32,822 nt of DNA from Aeromonas molluscorum 848 (GTDB lineage: Bacteria > Pseudomonadota > Gammaproteobacteria > Enterobacterales > Aeromonadaceae). The first letter of the stretch is position 1; every line of letters begins with the position of its first letter. Positions 15,682 through 24,354 of this stretch are shown piece after piece. The DNA is taken from assembly GCF_000388115.1 (NCBI RefSeq), contig NZ_AQGQ01000025.1, positions 1 to 32,822 on the forward strand. Reading direction: 5' to 3'. The translations under genes were made by a program, and so were the position numbers. The notes beneath the pieces were generated by a model. That model saw only the letters and a program-made list of their open reading frames with translations, was not told the origin of the DNA and did not search any database.

Positions 15682-16308
15682 TTAACTCGCCAGAGAGGCG
15701 GCTATCAGAAACTGCGCGGCAAAATAGCTGCTCATCACCCAGGCACTGGCATGGGGGAAGGGGCGACGAAAGCGGTTGAAGGCCAGCAAGGCATCGGAAC
15801 AGAGGAACAAGAGCACGCCGACCAGGGCGGCGGCACTGCCCGCGGTGAGAGAGGCGCGCCAGGCGGCGGCGGCGACCCAGACCAGCCCTATCATCATCAG
15901 GGTGTAGCAGAGCACAGGCCAGCGCATCGCCCCCAGGTGAGGGCGCAGCAGGCCGAAGTAGACACCGGCCACCAGGATCAACAGCAAGCCATCTACCAGG
16001 TTGAGCACCAGCGGCCCCTGGGCCAGCCCGACGATATAACAGAGGTGTGCGACAAGAAATGCCGCCAGTCCCTGCAAGAAACGATCGACCGGCAACATCA
16101 GCATGATGTCGCCAAGCAGGGAGAGACAGAGCCCGAGCAGGATCCAGGCGTGGGAACCATTGTGATCGTCCCCGTGATAACCGAACGCCAAAGCAACGAT
16201 CAGCAGCATGGTCAACGGCTTGCTCAGGTAGAACTGGCGGGTATCAGTGCCGTAGGCAGCCTTGATATGCCACCAGGCGGACGCGATGATCAATACACTC
16301 AACCACAT
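15682..16308 (-). CDS. YhhN/TMEM86 family membrane protein, possible lysoplasmalogenase
   Basis: A 208-aa polytopic protein with about eight membrane segments. The family's acidic motifs are seen as LCLSLLGDIMLMLP (about 60-73) and LLFLCSDALLAFNRF (about 166-180). Animal TMEM86 members cleave the vinyl-ether bond of lysoplasmalogens; bacterial YhhN activity is less certain. In E. coli yhhN lies near ftsY-rsmD-yhhL, whereas here it is about 14 kb away. It is an isolated gene between emrB and the small 50-codon gene. Confidence 0.8.
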   Translation of the reverse strand: MWLSVLIIASAWWHIKAAYGTDTRQFYLSKPLTMLLIVALAFGYHGDDHNGSHAWILLGLCLSLLGDIMLMLPVDRFLQGLAAFLVAHLCYIVGLAQGPLVLNLVDGLLLILVAGVYFGLLRPHLGAMRWPVLCYTLMMIGLVWVAAAAWRASLTAGSAAALVGVLLFLCSDALLAFNRFRRPFPHASAWVMSSYFAAQFLIAASLAS

Positions 16309-16488
16309 GCCGGATACCCCTTCCCCATGACGATGCTTGCCTGGCGAAGTGAAGACCCAGTGCCGCGTCAGGGTAGCAAATTCCGGCTCTCGGGGGCAGG
16401 GGTGAGACGCGAATGAGCTGGCTACGCCTAAAGTCTAATTGCCCTTCCCCCCATCAATAGGGCATAAGGGTGTTTCTGGAGGAACCCC

Positions 16489-16641
16489 ATGGAAGAGCCA
16501 ATGAAAAATTACATGCCCGCCATCGATATCATGATGTGCCACCTCGGCATCAGCTTCGAGCAAGCCTGTGAGCAGCTCGGCCTGACCCTGACCGAGCAGC
16601 AGACCCTGAGCTCAATGCAGAGCCGGGAGCTGCAGGACTGA
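16489..16641 (+). CDS. 50-aa small protein of unknown function
   Basis: A short gene, MEEPMKNYMPAIDIMMCHLG to SSMQSRELQD. It has a strong ribosome site (TGGAGGAA, six bases before ATG), and a good intrinsic terminator follows 43 bp after the stop. The protein is mostly helical, Met- and Gln-rich, has two Cys and an acidic end, and lacks a membrane segment. Gene-sized signals on both sides make it credible. I do not recognise a family; the EQACEQLGLTLTEQQ segment could be a helix-turn-helix-like or adaptor helix, but that is a guess. Confidence 0.6.
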   Translation: MEEPMKNYMPAIDIMMCHLGISFEQACEQLGLTLTEQQTLSSMQSRELQD

Positions 16642-16683
16642 TGTGCCTGCCCTGTCCTGGAGACCCCAGGACATGAATTCGAT

Positions 16684-16712
16684 AAGGCGCCTGCGAGCGC
16701 CTTCTCTTTTTT
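16684..16712 (+). terminator. intrinsic terminator of the 50-aa gene
   Basis: The stem AAGGCGC/GCGCCTT with loop CTGCGA is followed by CTCTTTTTT. Confidence 0.8.
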
Positions 16713-16863
16713 GACGCCTCACCCGATATGCCCCTGCTCGTCCTCTCGCTCACACCGACAGATCACGCTCTCCCTGCCACATAGCCCACAGCCATGAATG
16801 TACAGGCAGCCCCCTATTTGCCATCCCTCCCATTCCCGCAATAGGCCCGGCGCATTTCCCCAT

Positions 16864-16888
16864 AAAAAAACGGCGCCGAAGCGCCGTT
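16864..16888 (-). terminator. intrinsic terminator of the TRAP operon
   Basis: On minus, AACGGCGC-TTCG-GCGCCGTT with a UUCG tetraloop runs into T7 (A-run 16864-16870). It lies 25 bp after the permease stop. Confidence 0.88.
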
Positions 16889-16913
16889 ATCATGACGGGA
16901 TTTGCTGCCTTGC

Positions 16914-19466
16914 TCAGGCGGCCTTTTGCCGTCTGCGCTGCAGCATCACCACCAGGCCAAACAGCAGGAAACCAGGCAGCCACATCAGCTCCTTGCGCCA
17001 GCCTTCGGTCGGGGCACTGACGGCAACGATCTGCTGGTCGAACTGCAGATTGGCATCGGCCGCCGGACTACCGAAGGCCACATTGTCGATCAGTGTCTTG
17101 CCATCCTGCTCATACAGGCTCAGCCCCAGGGCCTCCAGGCGCTCTGCGCCGGTGGCGCCCTGCGGCACTCCCAGCAGCAGGCTGTACTCTCTGTGTTTGC
17201 CGACGGCATCTTCCCCGGCGATACGCAGCCGCAACGTGCTCTCGGCCGCCACTTCCCCCAGAGTCTGGGTCAGCTGGGCCGGGGGCGTGTCGCGGTAGGG
17301 GTTATGCACCATGTCCATCCAGAAACCGGGGCGGAACAGGGTGAAGGCCACCAGCAACAACGCCATGCTCTCATACCAGCGGCTTCTGACCAGGAAATAA
17401 CCCTGGGTCGCCGCCGCGAAGATCAGCATGGCGATAGTCGCCACCACGAAGATCAAGACGCCATGGGCGAAGTCGACATCGATCAGCAGCAGGTCCGTGT
17501 TGAAGATGAACAGGAAGGGCAATGCCGCGGTGCGCAAGCTGTAGTAAAACGCCGTGATCCCGGTCTTGATGGGATCGCCCTTGGAGACGGCGGCCGCTGC
17601 AAACGAGGCCAGTCCCACCGGCGGCGTCACGTCTGCCATGATGCCGAAATAGAACACGAACAGATGGACCGCGATGAGCGGCACTATCAGGCCGTTCTGC
17701 TGACCAAGGGTCACCACCACGGGTGCCAGCAGGCTGGAGACCACGATGTAGTTGGCCGTGGTCGGCAGCCCCATGCCGAGTATCAGACTCAGCACGGCGG
17801 TCAGGATCAGCATCAGCAGCAGGTTGCCCATGGAGAGCACTTCCACCAGATCCGCCAATACCAGGCCAACCCCGGTCTGGGAGACGGCACCCACTATGAT
17901 GCCAGCCGTCGCCGTCGCTATGCCGATGCCAATCATGTTGCGGGCACCGGCGATCAAACCTTCGCGCAGATCCACGACTCCATCATTGAGAGTACCGTAA
18001 TCATGCTTGCCATCGGTGCGCAGCCAGTTGAGCAGCGGCCGCTGGGTGAGCAGTATGATCACCAGCATGACGGTGCCCCAGAAGGCGGACAGACCCGGAG
18101 AGAGTCGTTCTATCATCAGACACCACACCAGCACCACCACGGGCAGCAGGAAGTGCAGCCCGGAGAGCAGCACGGCGCGGGTCTGGGGCAGTTCGGTCAG
18201 TGGTTTGTCCGGATCTTCGGCTGGCAGGGGTTCATTGCTGGCGGCAATTTTGAGCAGCCCCACATAGACCAGCGCCAGCAGCAGGCTGACCCCCTCGAGG
18301 GCATAGTCACCCAAGGCAGGTTTGAGCCAGCCCAAGCCATAGTAAACCGCCAGAGAGAGGCCGCTGATCAGGAAAGCGCCGAAGGCAAAACCGGTCAGCC
18401 GACGCAACCAGGTCTTGGGCTGCTGGCCGCCTATAGGCTCCATGCCCAGCTTGAGCGCCTCCAGATGCACAATGTAGAGCAGCGCTATATAGGAGATGGC
18501 CGCCGGCAGAAAGGCATGCTTGATGATCTCCACATAGGGAATGCCCACATATTCAACCATGAGGAAGGCCGCTGCCCCCATCACGGGCGGCATGATCTGG
18601 CCATTGACCGAGGAAGCGACCTCCACGGCCCCCGCCTTCTCCGCACTGAAGCCGACTCGCTTCATCATGGGAATAGTGAAGGTGCCCGTGGTAACCACGT
18701 TGGCGATAGAAGAGCCGGAGATGAGCCCGGTCAGGCCAGAGGCGACAACCGCCGCCTTGGCGGGGCCGCCGCGCAGGTGGCCGAGCATGCTGAAGGCGAG
18801 CTGGATAAAGTAGTGACCGGCGCCGGCCCGCTCGAGCAGGGCACCGAACAGCACGAACAGGAAGACGAAACTGGTGGAGACACCCAGGGCGATGCCAAAC
18901 ACCCCTTCGGTGGTGATCCACTGATGGTTGGCCAGGGCGGTAAAACTGACCCCGCGGTGGGCAAGCAAGCCCGGCATATAGGGACCGGCCAGGCTGTAAA
19001 TCAGGAAAACCAGCGCAATCACGGCCAGGGCCGGACCCAGGGCGCGGCGCGCGGCTTCCAGCAAGAGCGGAATACCGATACAGGCGGTGATCAGGTCTGC
19101 CGTGGTGAGATTACCGGGACGCTGGGCCAAGTCCTGATACATCACAAACAGGTAAGAGGCGGCGCAGGCGGCAATGATGCCAAGCACGATGTCGGCGACC
19201 GGCACATTGTCTCTGGGCGAGCTGCGAAAAGCCGGGAACACCAGATAGGCCAGCAGCAGTGCAAATGTCAGGTGGATGGCACGGGTCTCGGTGTCGTTCA
19301 GGACGCCGAAGCCAACCAGAAAAGGCAGTGGGGACGCTATCCAGAGCTGGAACAGCGACCAGGCCAGGGCCAGGGTAGTGATGAGCCAACCCATAGGACC
19401 TATGGGCAGACGAGCCCCTACATCCTGGGCGATGAGTTCTTCGGTAGAGAGTTGTTTTTCTTGCAT
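16914..19466 (-). CDS. fused TRAP transporter permease (small plus large subunit, DUF3394 tail)
   Basis: A single 850-aa inner-membrane protein that merges the DctQ-like and DctM-like TRAP subunits, as usual for TAXI systems. The N-terminal helices (about 25-190) precede the DctM core with FGALLERAGAGHYFIQLA, SGSSIANVVTTGTFTIP, LILGMGLPTTANYIVVS and ADVTPPVGLASFAAAA. The last roughly 150 residues are periplasmic with a PDZ-like stretch (LGVPQGATGAERLEALGL) and a final membrane helix and basic end, the DUF3394 tail. I take the ATG at 19466; a TTG at 19484 is possible, and neither has a clear ribosome site. It is downstream of its binding protein. The substrate is unknown. Confidence 0.9.
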   Translation of the reverse strand: MQEKQLSTEELIAQDVGARLPIGPMGWLITTLALAWSLFQLWIASPLPFLVGFGVLNDTETRAIHLTFALLLAYLVFPAFRSSPRDNVPVADIVLGIIAACAASYLFVMYQDLAQRPGNLTTADLITACIGIPLLLEAARRALGPALAVIALVFLIYSLAGPYMPGLLAHRGVSFTALANHQWITTEGVFGIALGVSTSFVFLFVLFGALLERAGAGHYFIQLAFSMLGHLRGGPAKAAVVASGLTGLISGSSIANVVTTGTFTIPMMKRVGFSAEKAGAVEVASSVNGQIMPPVMGAAAFLMVEYVGIPYVEIIKHAFLPAAISYIALLYIVHLEALKLGMEPIGGQQPKTWLRRLTGFAFGAFLISGLSLAVYYGLGWLKPALGDYALEGVSLLLALVYVGLLKIAASNEPLPAEDPDKPLTELPQTRAVLLSGLHFLLPVVVLVWCLMIERLSPGLSAFWGTVMLVIILLTQRPLLNWLRTDGKHDYGTLNDGVVDLREGLIAGARNMIGIGIATATAGIIVGAVSQTGVGLVLADLVEVLSMGNLLLMLILTAVLSLILGMGLPTTANYIVVSSLLAPVVVTLGQQNGLIVPLIAVHLFVFYFGIMADVTPPVGLASFAAAAVSKGDPIKTGITAFYYSLRTAALPFLFIFNTDLLLIDVDFAHGVLIFVVATIAMLIFAAATQGYFLVRSRWYESMALLLVAFTLFRPGFWMDMVHNPYRDTPPAQLTQTLGEVAAESTLRLRIAGEDAVGKHREYSLLLGVPQGATGAERLEALGLSLYEQDGKTLIDNVAFGSPAADANLQFDQQIVAVSAPTEGWRKELMWLPGFLLFGLVVMLQRRRQKAA

Positions 19467-19501
19467 AGGGTGTGTTTTTGCCAAGGGTTACAACAAGAGC
19501 A

Positions 19502-19542
19502 ACACTCGTCAGCCCGCTGGCAAACCAGGCGCTGACGAGTGT
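19502..19542 (-). promoter_or_regulatory. intercistronic hairpin in the TRAP operon
   Basis: A perfect 12-bp outer stem (ACACTCGTCAGC / GCTGACGAGTGT) encloses an inner CTGG-CAAA-CCAG. It lies between the binding-protein stop and the permease start and has no T-run. Such structures commonly protect the upstream message so that the binding protein exceeds the permease; that role is inferred here. Confidence 0.55.
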
Positions 19543-19588
19543 CGATGTACAACTACAGTGACCCGGCAGGGTCCCTAATCAAATGCAA

Positions 19589-20560
19589 TTACAGCCAGCC
19601 ACGCTCTTTGTAATAGCGAACGGCGCCTTCATGCAGCGGGGCAGACAGACCAACCTTGATCATGTCCTTCTCGTTCAGGTCAGCAAAGGCCGGGTGCAGG
19701 CGCTTGAAGCGATCCAGGTTGTCAAACACGGACTTGACCAGCTGGTAGACCACTTCAGGATCGGCCTTGGCACTGGTAGAGAGCACGGCCTTGCCACCGA
19801 TGGACGGAGTCGGCTTGTCGTTGCCCTTGTAGAGACCACCGGGGATCTCGGCCTTGGTGTAGTAGCTCTTCTCGGCCAGCAGCTTGTCGATCTCTGCGCC
19901 GGTCACCGGCACCAGCACGGCATCGGTCGTAGTGGTCGCTTCCTGGATGGCACCGTTCGGGTGGCCCACGAAGTAGCTCATGGCGTCGATGTTGTTATCG
20001 CCGAGGGCAGAGGCTTGCTCGGCCGGTTTCAGCTCGGAAACCAGGCTGAAGGCAGACTTGTCCCAGCCCTTGACGGCCATGATCTCTTCCATGGTGTCAC
20101 GCTGGCCAGAGCCCGGGTTGCCGATGTTGACGCGCTTGCCTTTCAGATCGTCGAAGCTGGCAATCTTGGCATCACGGCGGGCGAGAATGGTGAACACTTC
20201 GCTCTGCAGGGAGAAGACGGCGCGGATGTCATCCATGGCACCTTCGGCCTGGAAGGGGGGCAGACCTTTCATCGCCTTGTACTGGTGATCAGACTGCATG
20301 ATGCCGAAGTTGAACTCACCGCTGCGAATACCGTTGACGTTAGCGACACCGCCGCCGCTGGCCGGGGCGTTGCACTTGATGTTGTGCTCGGCGGCGCCGC
20401 GGTTCAGGAAGCGGCAGATAGACTGGCCCGCCACATAGTAGACACCGGTCTGACCGCCGGTGCCTATGGTCACGAAACGCTCTTGCGCTTGCACGGCACC
20501 ACCGAAAGAGGCGGCAGCCAGCACTGCGGACATGGCGCACGCCAAGGATAATCCTTTCAT
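19589..20560 (-). CDS. TAXI family TRAP solute-binding protein
   Basis: A periplasmic substrate-binding protein, 323 aa. A signal peptide (MKGLSLACAMSAVLAAASFGGAVQAQ) precedes the TAXI hallmark FVTIGTGGQTGVYYVAG, and KGKRVNIGNPGSGQRDTME and a conserved C-terminal HPAFADL follow. I prefer the ATG at 20560, because AAGGA is correctly placed for it. The ATG nine bases upstream (20569) overlaps that ribosome site. First gene of the two-gene TRAP operon. TAXI ligands include glutamate and related acids in characterised cases, but nothing here fixes the ligand. Confidence 0.9.
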   Translation of the reverse strand: MKGLSLACAMSAVLAAASFGGAVQAQERFVTIGTGGQTGVYYVAGQSICRFLNRGAAEHNIKCNAPASGGGVANVNGIRSGEFNFGIMQSDHQYKAMKGLPPFQAEGAMDDIRAVFSLQSEVFTILARRDAKIASFDDLKGKRVNIGNPGSGQRDTMEEIMAVKGWDKSAFSLVSELKPAEQASALGDNNIDAMSYFVGHPNGAIQEATTTTDAVLVPVTGAEIDKLLAEKSYYTKAEIPGGLYKGNDKPTPSIGGKAVLSTSAKADPEVVYQLVKSVFDNLDRFKRLHPAFADLNEKDMIKVGLSAPLHEGAVRYYKERGWL

Positions 20561-20828
20561 GTTTTCCATCCTTTTTTCATTGGTTTTTACATCACCCGAC
20601 TCCCGGGTGAAATCAAAGGAGCGGCCATCAGCACCAGGCTGGTCCGTCTCGACCCCGATTAGGAAATGGCGCCTGCCAGAGATGGCAGCACCAAGATTGT
20701 CGCAACCCTGCGAATAGACGCCAGCATCCTGCCGACCGAAGACGATTTACCTGTTTTATCAAGCAAATCAAAAATAACGCACTCAGATTTTAACCACACA
20801 CCGTCAACATAAATCAAACAGGAGTGCA

Positions 20829-20850
20829 AAAATGGCGCTAGAAATAGCGC
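20829..20850 (-). terminator. second terminator of the peptidase transcript
   Basis: On minus, GCGCTA-TTTC-TAGCGC is followed by CATTTTTG. It is short but has the right layout. Confidence 0.45.
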
Positions 20851-20855
20851 AATTT

Positions 20856-20869
20856 ATGACATATGTCAT
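20856..20869. promoter_or_regulatory. perfect 14-bp palindrome ATGACATATGTCAT
   Basis: A complete dyad with no spacer, about 290 bp upstream of the TAXI gene. It could be a regulator site for the TRAP operon. The cognate protein is unknown, and chance cannot be excluded. Confidence 0.3.
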
Positions 20870-20928
20870 CCTATTCTCTCGCTCAGTCGCGATAAAGGGA
20901 TTCCCATGAGTCATAAAAATTAACAACT

Positions 20929-20957
20929 GTCGCGGCCTGACCAAATAAGGCCGCGAC
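20929..20957 (-). terminator. hairpin directly after the peptidase gene
   Basis: A perfect 10-bp stem GTCGCGGCCT/AGGCCGCGAC with a 9-nt loop, 10 bp past the stop codon. A T-rich tract (AATTTTTA) follows 10 nt later on the minus strand. Confidence 0.65.
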
Positions 20958-20967
20958 TGGCTATCGG

Positions 20968-23133
20968 TCAACCCGGCTTGACGGTTTCCGGCTGAGACAG
21001 TTGCAGCAGGAAGGCAAACTCCAGGGCTATGTCCTCATAGGCCTTGAAGCGACCGGATTTTCCACCATGACCCGCCTCCATGTCAGTGTGGAGCAGCAAC
21101 TCGTTGTCATCCGTCTTCAGCTCACGCAACTTGGCCACCCACTTGGCCGGCTCCCAGTACTGCACCTGGGAGTCGTGCAGACCCGTGGTAACCAGCAGGT
21201 TGGGATAGGCCTGCGCCTTGACCTGATCGTAGGGGCTGTAGTCGAGCATGTAGTCGTAATAACGTTTCTTGTTGGGATTGCCCCACTCGTCATACTCCCC
21301 GGTGGTGAGCGGGATGGATTCATCGAGCATGGTGGTCACCACATCGACGAAAGGCACCTGGGCCACGACGCCATGATAGAGATCGGGGGCCTGGTTGATG
21401 ACGGCCCCCATCAGCAGGCCGCCTGCACTGCCCCCCATGGCGTAGACCTGATCCTTGGCACCATAGCCCTGCTCCACCAGCGCCTTGGTGACATCGATAA
21501 AGTCGTGGAAGCTGTTCTGCTTGTTGAGCAGCTTGCCATCCTCGTACCACTGGCGACCCAACTCCTCGCCACCGCGCACGTGGGCGATGGCGTAGGCGAA
21601 GCCGCGATCCAGCAAAGAGAGCCGCGCCGAACTGAAGTCGGGATCCATGCTGGCGCCATAGGAGCCGTAGCCGTAGACCAGCAAGGGGGCCTTGCCCCCT
21701 TTGAACAGATCCTTGCGATAGACCAGAGAGACAGGCACCTTGACCCCGTCCCGGGCCGTGACCCAGAGCCGCTCACTCTTGTAACGCTCGGCCTTGAAGC
21801 CCGCCACCGCCTGCTGCTTGAGCAGGGTGCGCTTGCCGTTTGCCATATTGAGCTCAAAGGTGGAGGTCGGCGTGGTCATGGAGCTGTAACCGTAGCGCAG
21901 CAGCTCGGTGTCCGGCTCAGGGTTGTAAGAGAGACCGGTGACATAGGCGGGATCGTCGAAGCTGATCTCCTGTTGCTCACCGCTCTGCCAGTTGATCTGA
22001 CGCAACCGGGTCAACCCCTGGCTGCGCTCCTCGACCACCAGCCACTGCTTGAACAGGGCATACCCTTCGAGCAGTACGTCCGCTTGCGGCGCGACCACGG
22101 GGCGCCAGCGATCAACCGGACTCTCCTTGGTCTCGTAGAGGCCGAAGTTCTTGCCGTCCTTGTTGGATCGCACATAGAAGCGACCCCGGTAGTGATCCAG
22201 GCTGTATTCGTGATCCGGCTGGCGCTTGAGGAAGAGGCGCGGCGCCTGCTGCGGATTGGCGGCATCGATGAGCCAGGCCTCGTCCGTGGTGGTGCTGGAG
22301 AGGGAGATGACGATGAAATCTTCCGAGGTGGTGGCCCCTATGCTGACATAGAAGGTGTCATCCTTCTCCTCATAGACCAGCTGATCCTTGGCGGGATCCG
22401 AGCCGAGCACATGGCGATACACCTGATAGGGCAGCAGGGTCTGCGGGTGCTTGCGCACATAAAACAGGGTCTTGTTGTCCGCGGCCCAGACGATGTTGCC
22501 CGAGGTATTTTCCAGCTTGTCGCTGGCCCACTGGCCATTGCTCAAATCGAGAAACTGCACCTGATACTGACGACGGGAGAGGTAATCCTCCGCCACCGCC
22601 AGCCAGCGATTGTCCTGGCTCACTTCCAGCGCACCCAGCTCGTAGAAGTCATGTCCCTCGGCTCGCTGGTTGCTGTCGAGCAGGGTCACCATCTCCCCCT
22701 GCTCAACCGCCTGGCGAGCATAGATACCATACTCCTTGCCTGGCTCATAACGAGTCTGATAGCGATAGCCATTCTTGACGTAGGGGACAGAGGTATCCTG
22801 CTGGGGAATGCGCGCCACCATCTCCTTGTAGAGCTGGGCCCGCAGTGGGGCACTTGGCGCTAGCCGCGCCGCCGTGTAGGCGTTCTCGGCATTCAGATAG
22901 GCCAGCACCGCCGGATCCTTGCGCTCATCATCGCGCAACCAATAGTAGTTGTCCGTGCGGCTCTGCCCATGCTTCTTGAGGATCTTGGGGTGTTTGGCCG
23001 CCATCGGCGGCTGGGGCGCGGCATCTGTCATCGGCACGTCTGTCATCGGCATGGGGGACTCATCATTGGCATATGAAGCTGTGCCTGCGGCCAGCGCAGA
23101 CAGCAACAGGAGGCAGCGAGAAAGGCTGAACAT
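20968..23133 (-). CDS. secreted S9A peptidase, oligopeptidase B-like
   Basis: A 721-aa prolyl-oligopeptidase-family serine peptidase. Residues 1-22 form a signal peptide ([22 protein letters not shown]), followed by a Met/Pro-rich linker and a beta-propeller (about 60-430; [12 protein letters not shown] near its start). The hydrolase domain has GGSAGG (Ser about 569), [13 protein letters not shown] (Asp about 655) and [11 protein letters not shown] (His about 690). These motifs fit oligopeptidase B, which cuts after Arg/Lys in short peptides and is usually cytoplasmic. The signal peptide predicts a periplasmic form. The start at 23133 follows AAGGA. Single gene with its own terminators. Confidence 0.9.
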   Translation of the reverse strand: MFSLSRCLLLLSALAAGTASYANDESPMPMTDVPMTDAAPQPPMAAKHPKILKKHGQSRTDNYYWLRDDERKDPAVLAYLNAENAYTAARLAPSAPLRAQLYKEMVARIPQQDTSVPYVKNGYRYQTRYEPGKEYGIYARQAVEQGEMVTLLDSNQRAEGHDFYELGALEVSQDNRWLAVAEDYLSRRQYQVQFLDLSNGQWASDKLENTSGNIVWAADNKTLFYVRKHPQTLLPYQVYRHVLGSDPAKDQLVYEEKDDTFYVSIGATTSEDFIVISLSSTTTDEAWLIDAANPQQAPRLFLKRQPDHEYSLDHYRGRFYVRSNKDGKNFGLYETKESPVDRWRPVVAPQADVLLEGYALFKQWLVVEERSQGLTRLRQINWQSGEQQEISFDDPAYVTGLSYNPEPDTELLRYGYSSMTTPTSTFELNMANGKRTLLKQQAVAGFKAERYKSERLWVTARDGVKVPVSLVYRKDLFKGGKAPLLVYGYGSYGASMDPDFSSARLSLLDRGFAYAIAHVRGGEELGRQWYEDGKLLNKQNSFHDFIDVTKALVEQGYGAKDQVYAMGGSAGGLLMGAVINQAPDLYHGVVAQVPFVDVVTTMLDESIPLTTGEYDEWGNPNKKRYYDYMLDYSPYDQVKAQAYPNLLVTTGLHDSQVQYWEPAKWVAKLRELKTDDNELLLHTDMEAGHGGKSGRFKAYEDIALEFAFLLQLSQPETVKPG

Positions 23134-23235
23134 GTCGCATCCTTTGCGATTTAAGGGTTAACACGGGGGACTGACGCCCCCTTAATCGGTCATCAATCTG
23201 CCCCTTGTGGCGCCCGGTTGCAAGGGGCACCCATG

Positions 23236-23265
23236 AAAAAGGCCGTTCTGTGAAGAGAACGGCCT
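23236..23265 (-). terminator. intrinsic terminator of the DUF411 operon
   Basis: On minus, AGGCCGTTCT-loop-AGAACGGCCT runs into T5. A further perfect 8-bp stem (GTGAGGCA/TGCCTCAC, 23280-23310) lies between it and the DUF411 stop. Confidence 0.8.
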
Positions 23266-23336
23266 GATCCAGGTCCTGGGTGAGGCAAGATTCGCTCAGG
23301 TGTGCCTCACATGGGGAAAGTCCTCACCCGGACCCA

Positions 23337-23780
23337 TTAGCCCGGGTAGCTGGCCCAGAGCGCGGTCTGACCCGCCTCGTCGATGGCCAACACCTGATAG
23401 GGCTGACCCGGGATATCCATGCCGGGGGCACTCTGTGGCATACCAGGGATAGTCAACCCGCGGATGGCCGGTTTCTTATCCAGCATGCGCTGCACGTCGG
23501 CGGCGGGCACATGACCTTCCACCACATAACCGCCCACCAGGGCGGTATGGCAGGAGGCCAGCTGCGGCGTCACGCCATGCTGCTGCTTGATGGGTTCGAG
23601 CTGCTCGGTGTTGACCACCTTGAGCTCGAAACCATTGTCCTGCATGTGCTTTATCCACTGCTCGCAGCAGCCGCAATACTGGGATTTGTAGACCGTCATC
23701 GGCTCGGCGGCCAGAGCTGACAGGCTGGTGACGCCCGCCACCAGGGCCAGCCACAGGGCTGGGATCTTGCGTATAGACAT
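23337..23780 (-). CDS. DUF411 family periplasmic metal-binding protein
   Basis: A 147-aa exported protein. A signal peptide (MSIRKIPALWLALVAGVTSL then SALAA) precedes the DUF411 motif YKSQYCGCCEQW (Cys36, Cys38, Cys39), and GHVPAADVQRML and the family's GLTIPGMPQSAPGMD follow. DUF411 proteins are commonly found with copper/silver resistance genes and are thought to bind metal. The ATG at 23780 has GAGG five bases upstream; reading on to 23918 would remove the signal peptide position. Second gene of a two-gene operon behind a CueR-type promoter, which supports a copper role. Confidence 0.87.
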   Translation of the reverse strand: MSIRKIPALWLALVAGVTSLSALAAEPMTVYKSQYCGCCEQWIKHMQDNGFELKVVNTEQLEPIKQQHGVTPQLASCHTALVGGYVVEGHVPAADVQRMLDKKPAIRGLTIPGMPQSAPGMDIPGQPYQVLAIDEAGQTALWASYPG

Positions 23781-23847
23781 AACTACCTCGACTGATATTG
23801 CTTCAATGGACATTGATACGAAGGACCCCGGCAGGGGTTCATTATCA

Positions 23848-24171
23848 TCAGATCGTGGTGCGAGGCGGGCGCTCGAGTCGCTCCAGCGGCGGCTGGGGCA
23901 CATAGAGGGAGGGAGCAATGAATTCAGGGTCTGCCGGGCTCTGCTCGGCCAGGGTCAGGCTGTCGCTGCTGACCAGGCTCATGGCCAGCACTGTGGTGAA
24001 GCTGCCGCAGGGCATGGCCTTTTCCAGGGTACGCTCGGCTTCGCTGCAATGGGGCGTCAGGGTACAGAGATCCGCCGCAGCCCGGCTGCCAAACGACATC
24101 AGCACCAGCAGCAGACCCCAGAGGGGCAGCCAGCGGCGTGCATGGTCTAATTGGCGAGGGGTCAGTAGCAT
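23848..24171 (-). CDS. 107-aa exported or membrane protein, first gene of the putative copper operon
   Basis: A small protein with a basic N terminus (MLLTPRQLDHARRW), one hydrophobic segment (about 15-32, LPLWGLLLVLMSFGS), then a mature part with three Cys (DLCTLTPHCSEAE, AMPCGSF) and a Pro/Arg-rich end. I do not recognise the family; its layout recalls small DUF2946-type proteins, but the match is weak. It begins about 20 nt after the predicted start of a 19-bp-spacer promoter and is followed 67 nt later by the DUF411 gene. The ribosome site is weak. A metal-response role is inferred from context. Confidence 0.6.
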   Translation of the reverse strand: MLLTPRQLDHARRWLPLWGLLLVLMSFGSRAAADLCTLTPHCSEAERTLEKAMPCGSFTTVLAMSLVSSDSLTLAEQSPADPEFIAPSLYVPQPPLERLERPPRTTI

Positions 24172-24198
24172 GGGGCAGCTCTGTGAAAATAATGGCCC

Positions 24199-24229
24199 AT
24201 GCTAACCTGCCCCCCAGGGGTAAGGTCAA
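24199..24229 (-). promoter_or_regulatory. MerR/CueR-type promoter and operator
   Basis: On the minus strand, TTGACC (24229-24224) and TAGCAT (24204-24199) are separated by 19 bp, the overlong spacer that MerR-family activators correct by DNA distortion. The spacer holds a dyad (24226-24205) with half sites ACCTTACCCC and, inverted, ACCTGCCCCC. These resemble CueR copper operators (ACCTTCCCC...). The downstream gene product DUF411 fits. No merR-type regulator gene is in the window. Confidence 0.7.
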
Positions 24230-24354
24230 GGGTGCCTGCAGGGCAACCCTTGATCCGGATCAGCTTGCCGGCCGATCAGCGCTGGATGCGAGCGATGACC
24301 CCGTCACCAGGGTCTGACCCGGACCATCGGCAGATCCCCGCACCTCGGCACCAC

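Larger units (their letters stand above)
20570..20967. other. 398-bp intergenic region upstream of the TRAP operon
   Basis: No gene is visible. It holds a leader stem-loop (TCACCCG/CGGGTGA, 20592-20610) just upstream of the binding-protein gene, an AT-rich stretch (about 20745-20820) that should hold the TRAP promoter, a perfect palindrome (20856-20869) and two hairpins ending the peptidase transcript. I could not assign a convincing -35/-10 pair. Confidence 0.6.

Noticed and set aside
16902-19535. An 877-codon open frame on the plus strand opposite the TRAP permease.
   Set aside because: It is antisense to a gene with clear TRAP motifs, is rich in Gln/His/Gly as expected of a GC-rich shadow frame, and has no ribosome site or domain.
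21001-22863. A 620-codon plus-strand frame opposite the S9 peptidase.
   Set aside because: It is a shadow of the peptidase gene, whose catalytic triad is visible on the minus strand.
24226-24253. Hairpin TCAAGGGT/ACCCTTGA as a terminator of the SDR gene.
   Set aside because: There is no T-run, it is about 100 bp past the SDR stop, and it overlaps the -35 of the CueR-type promoter.
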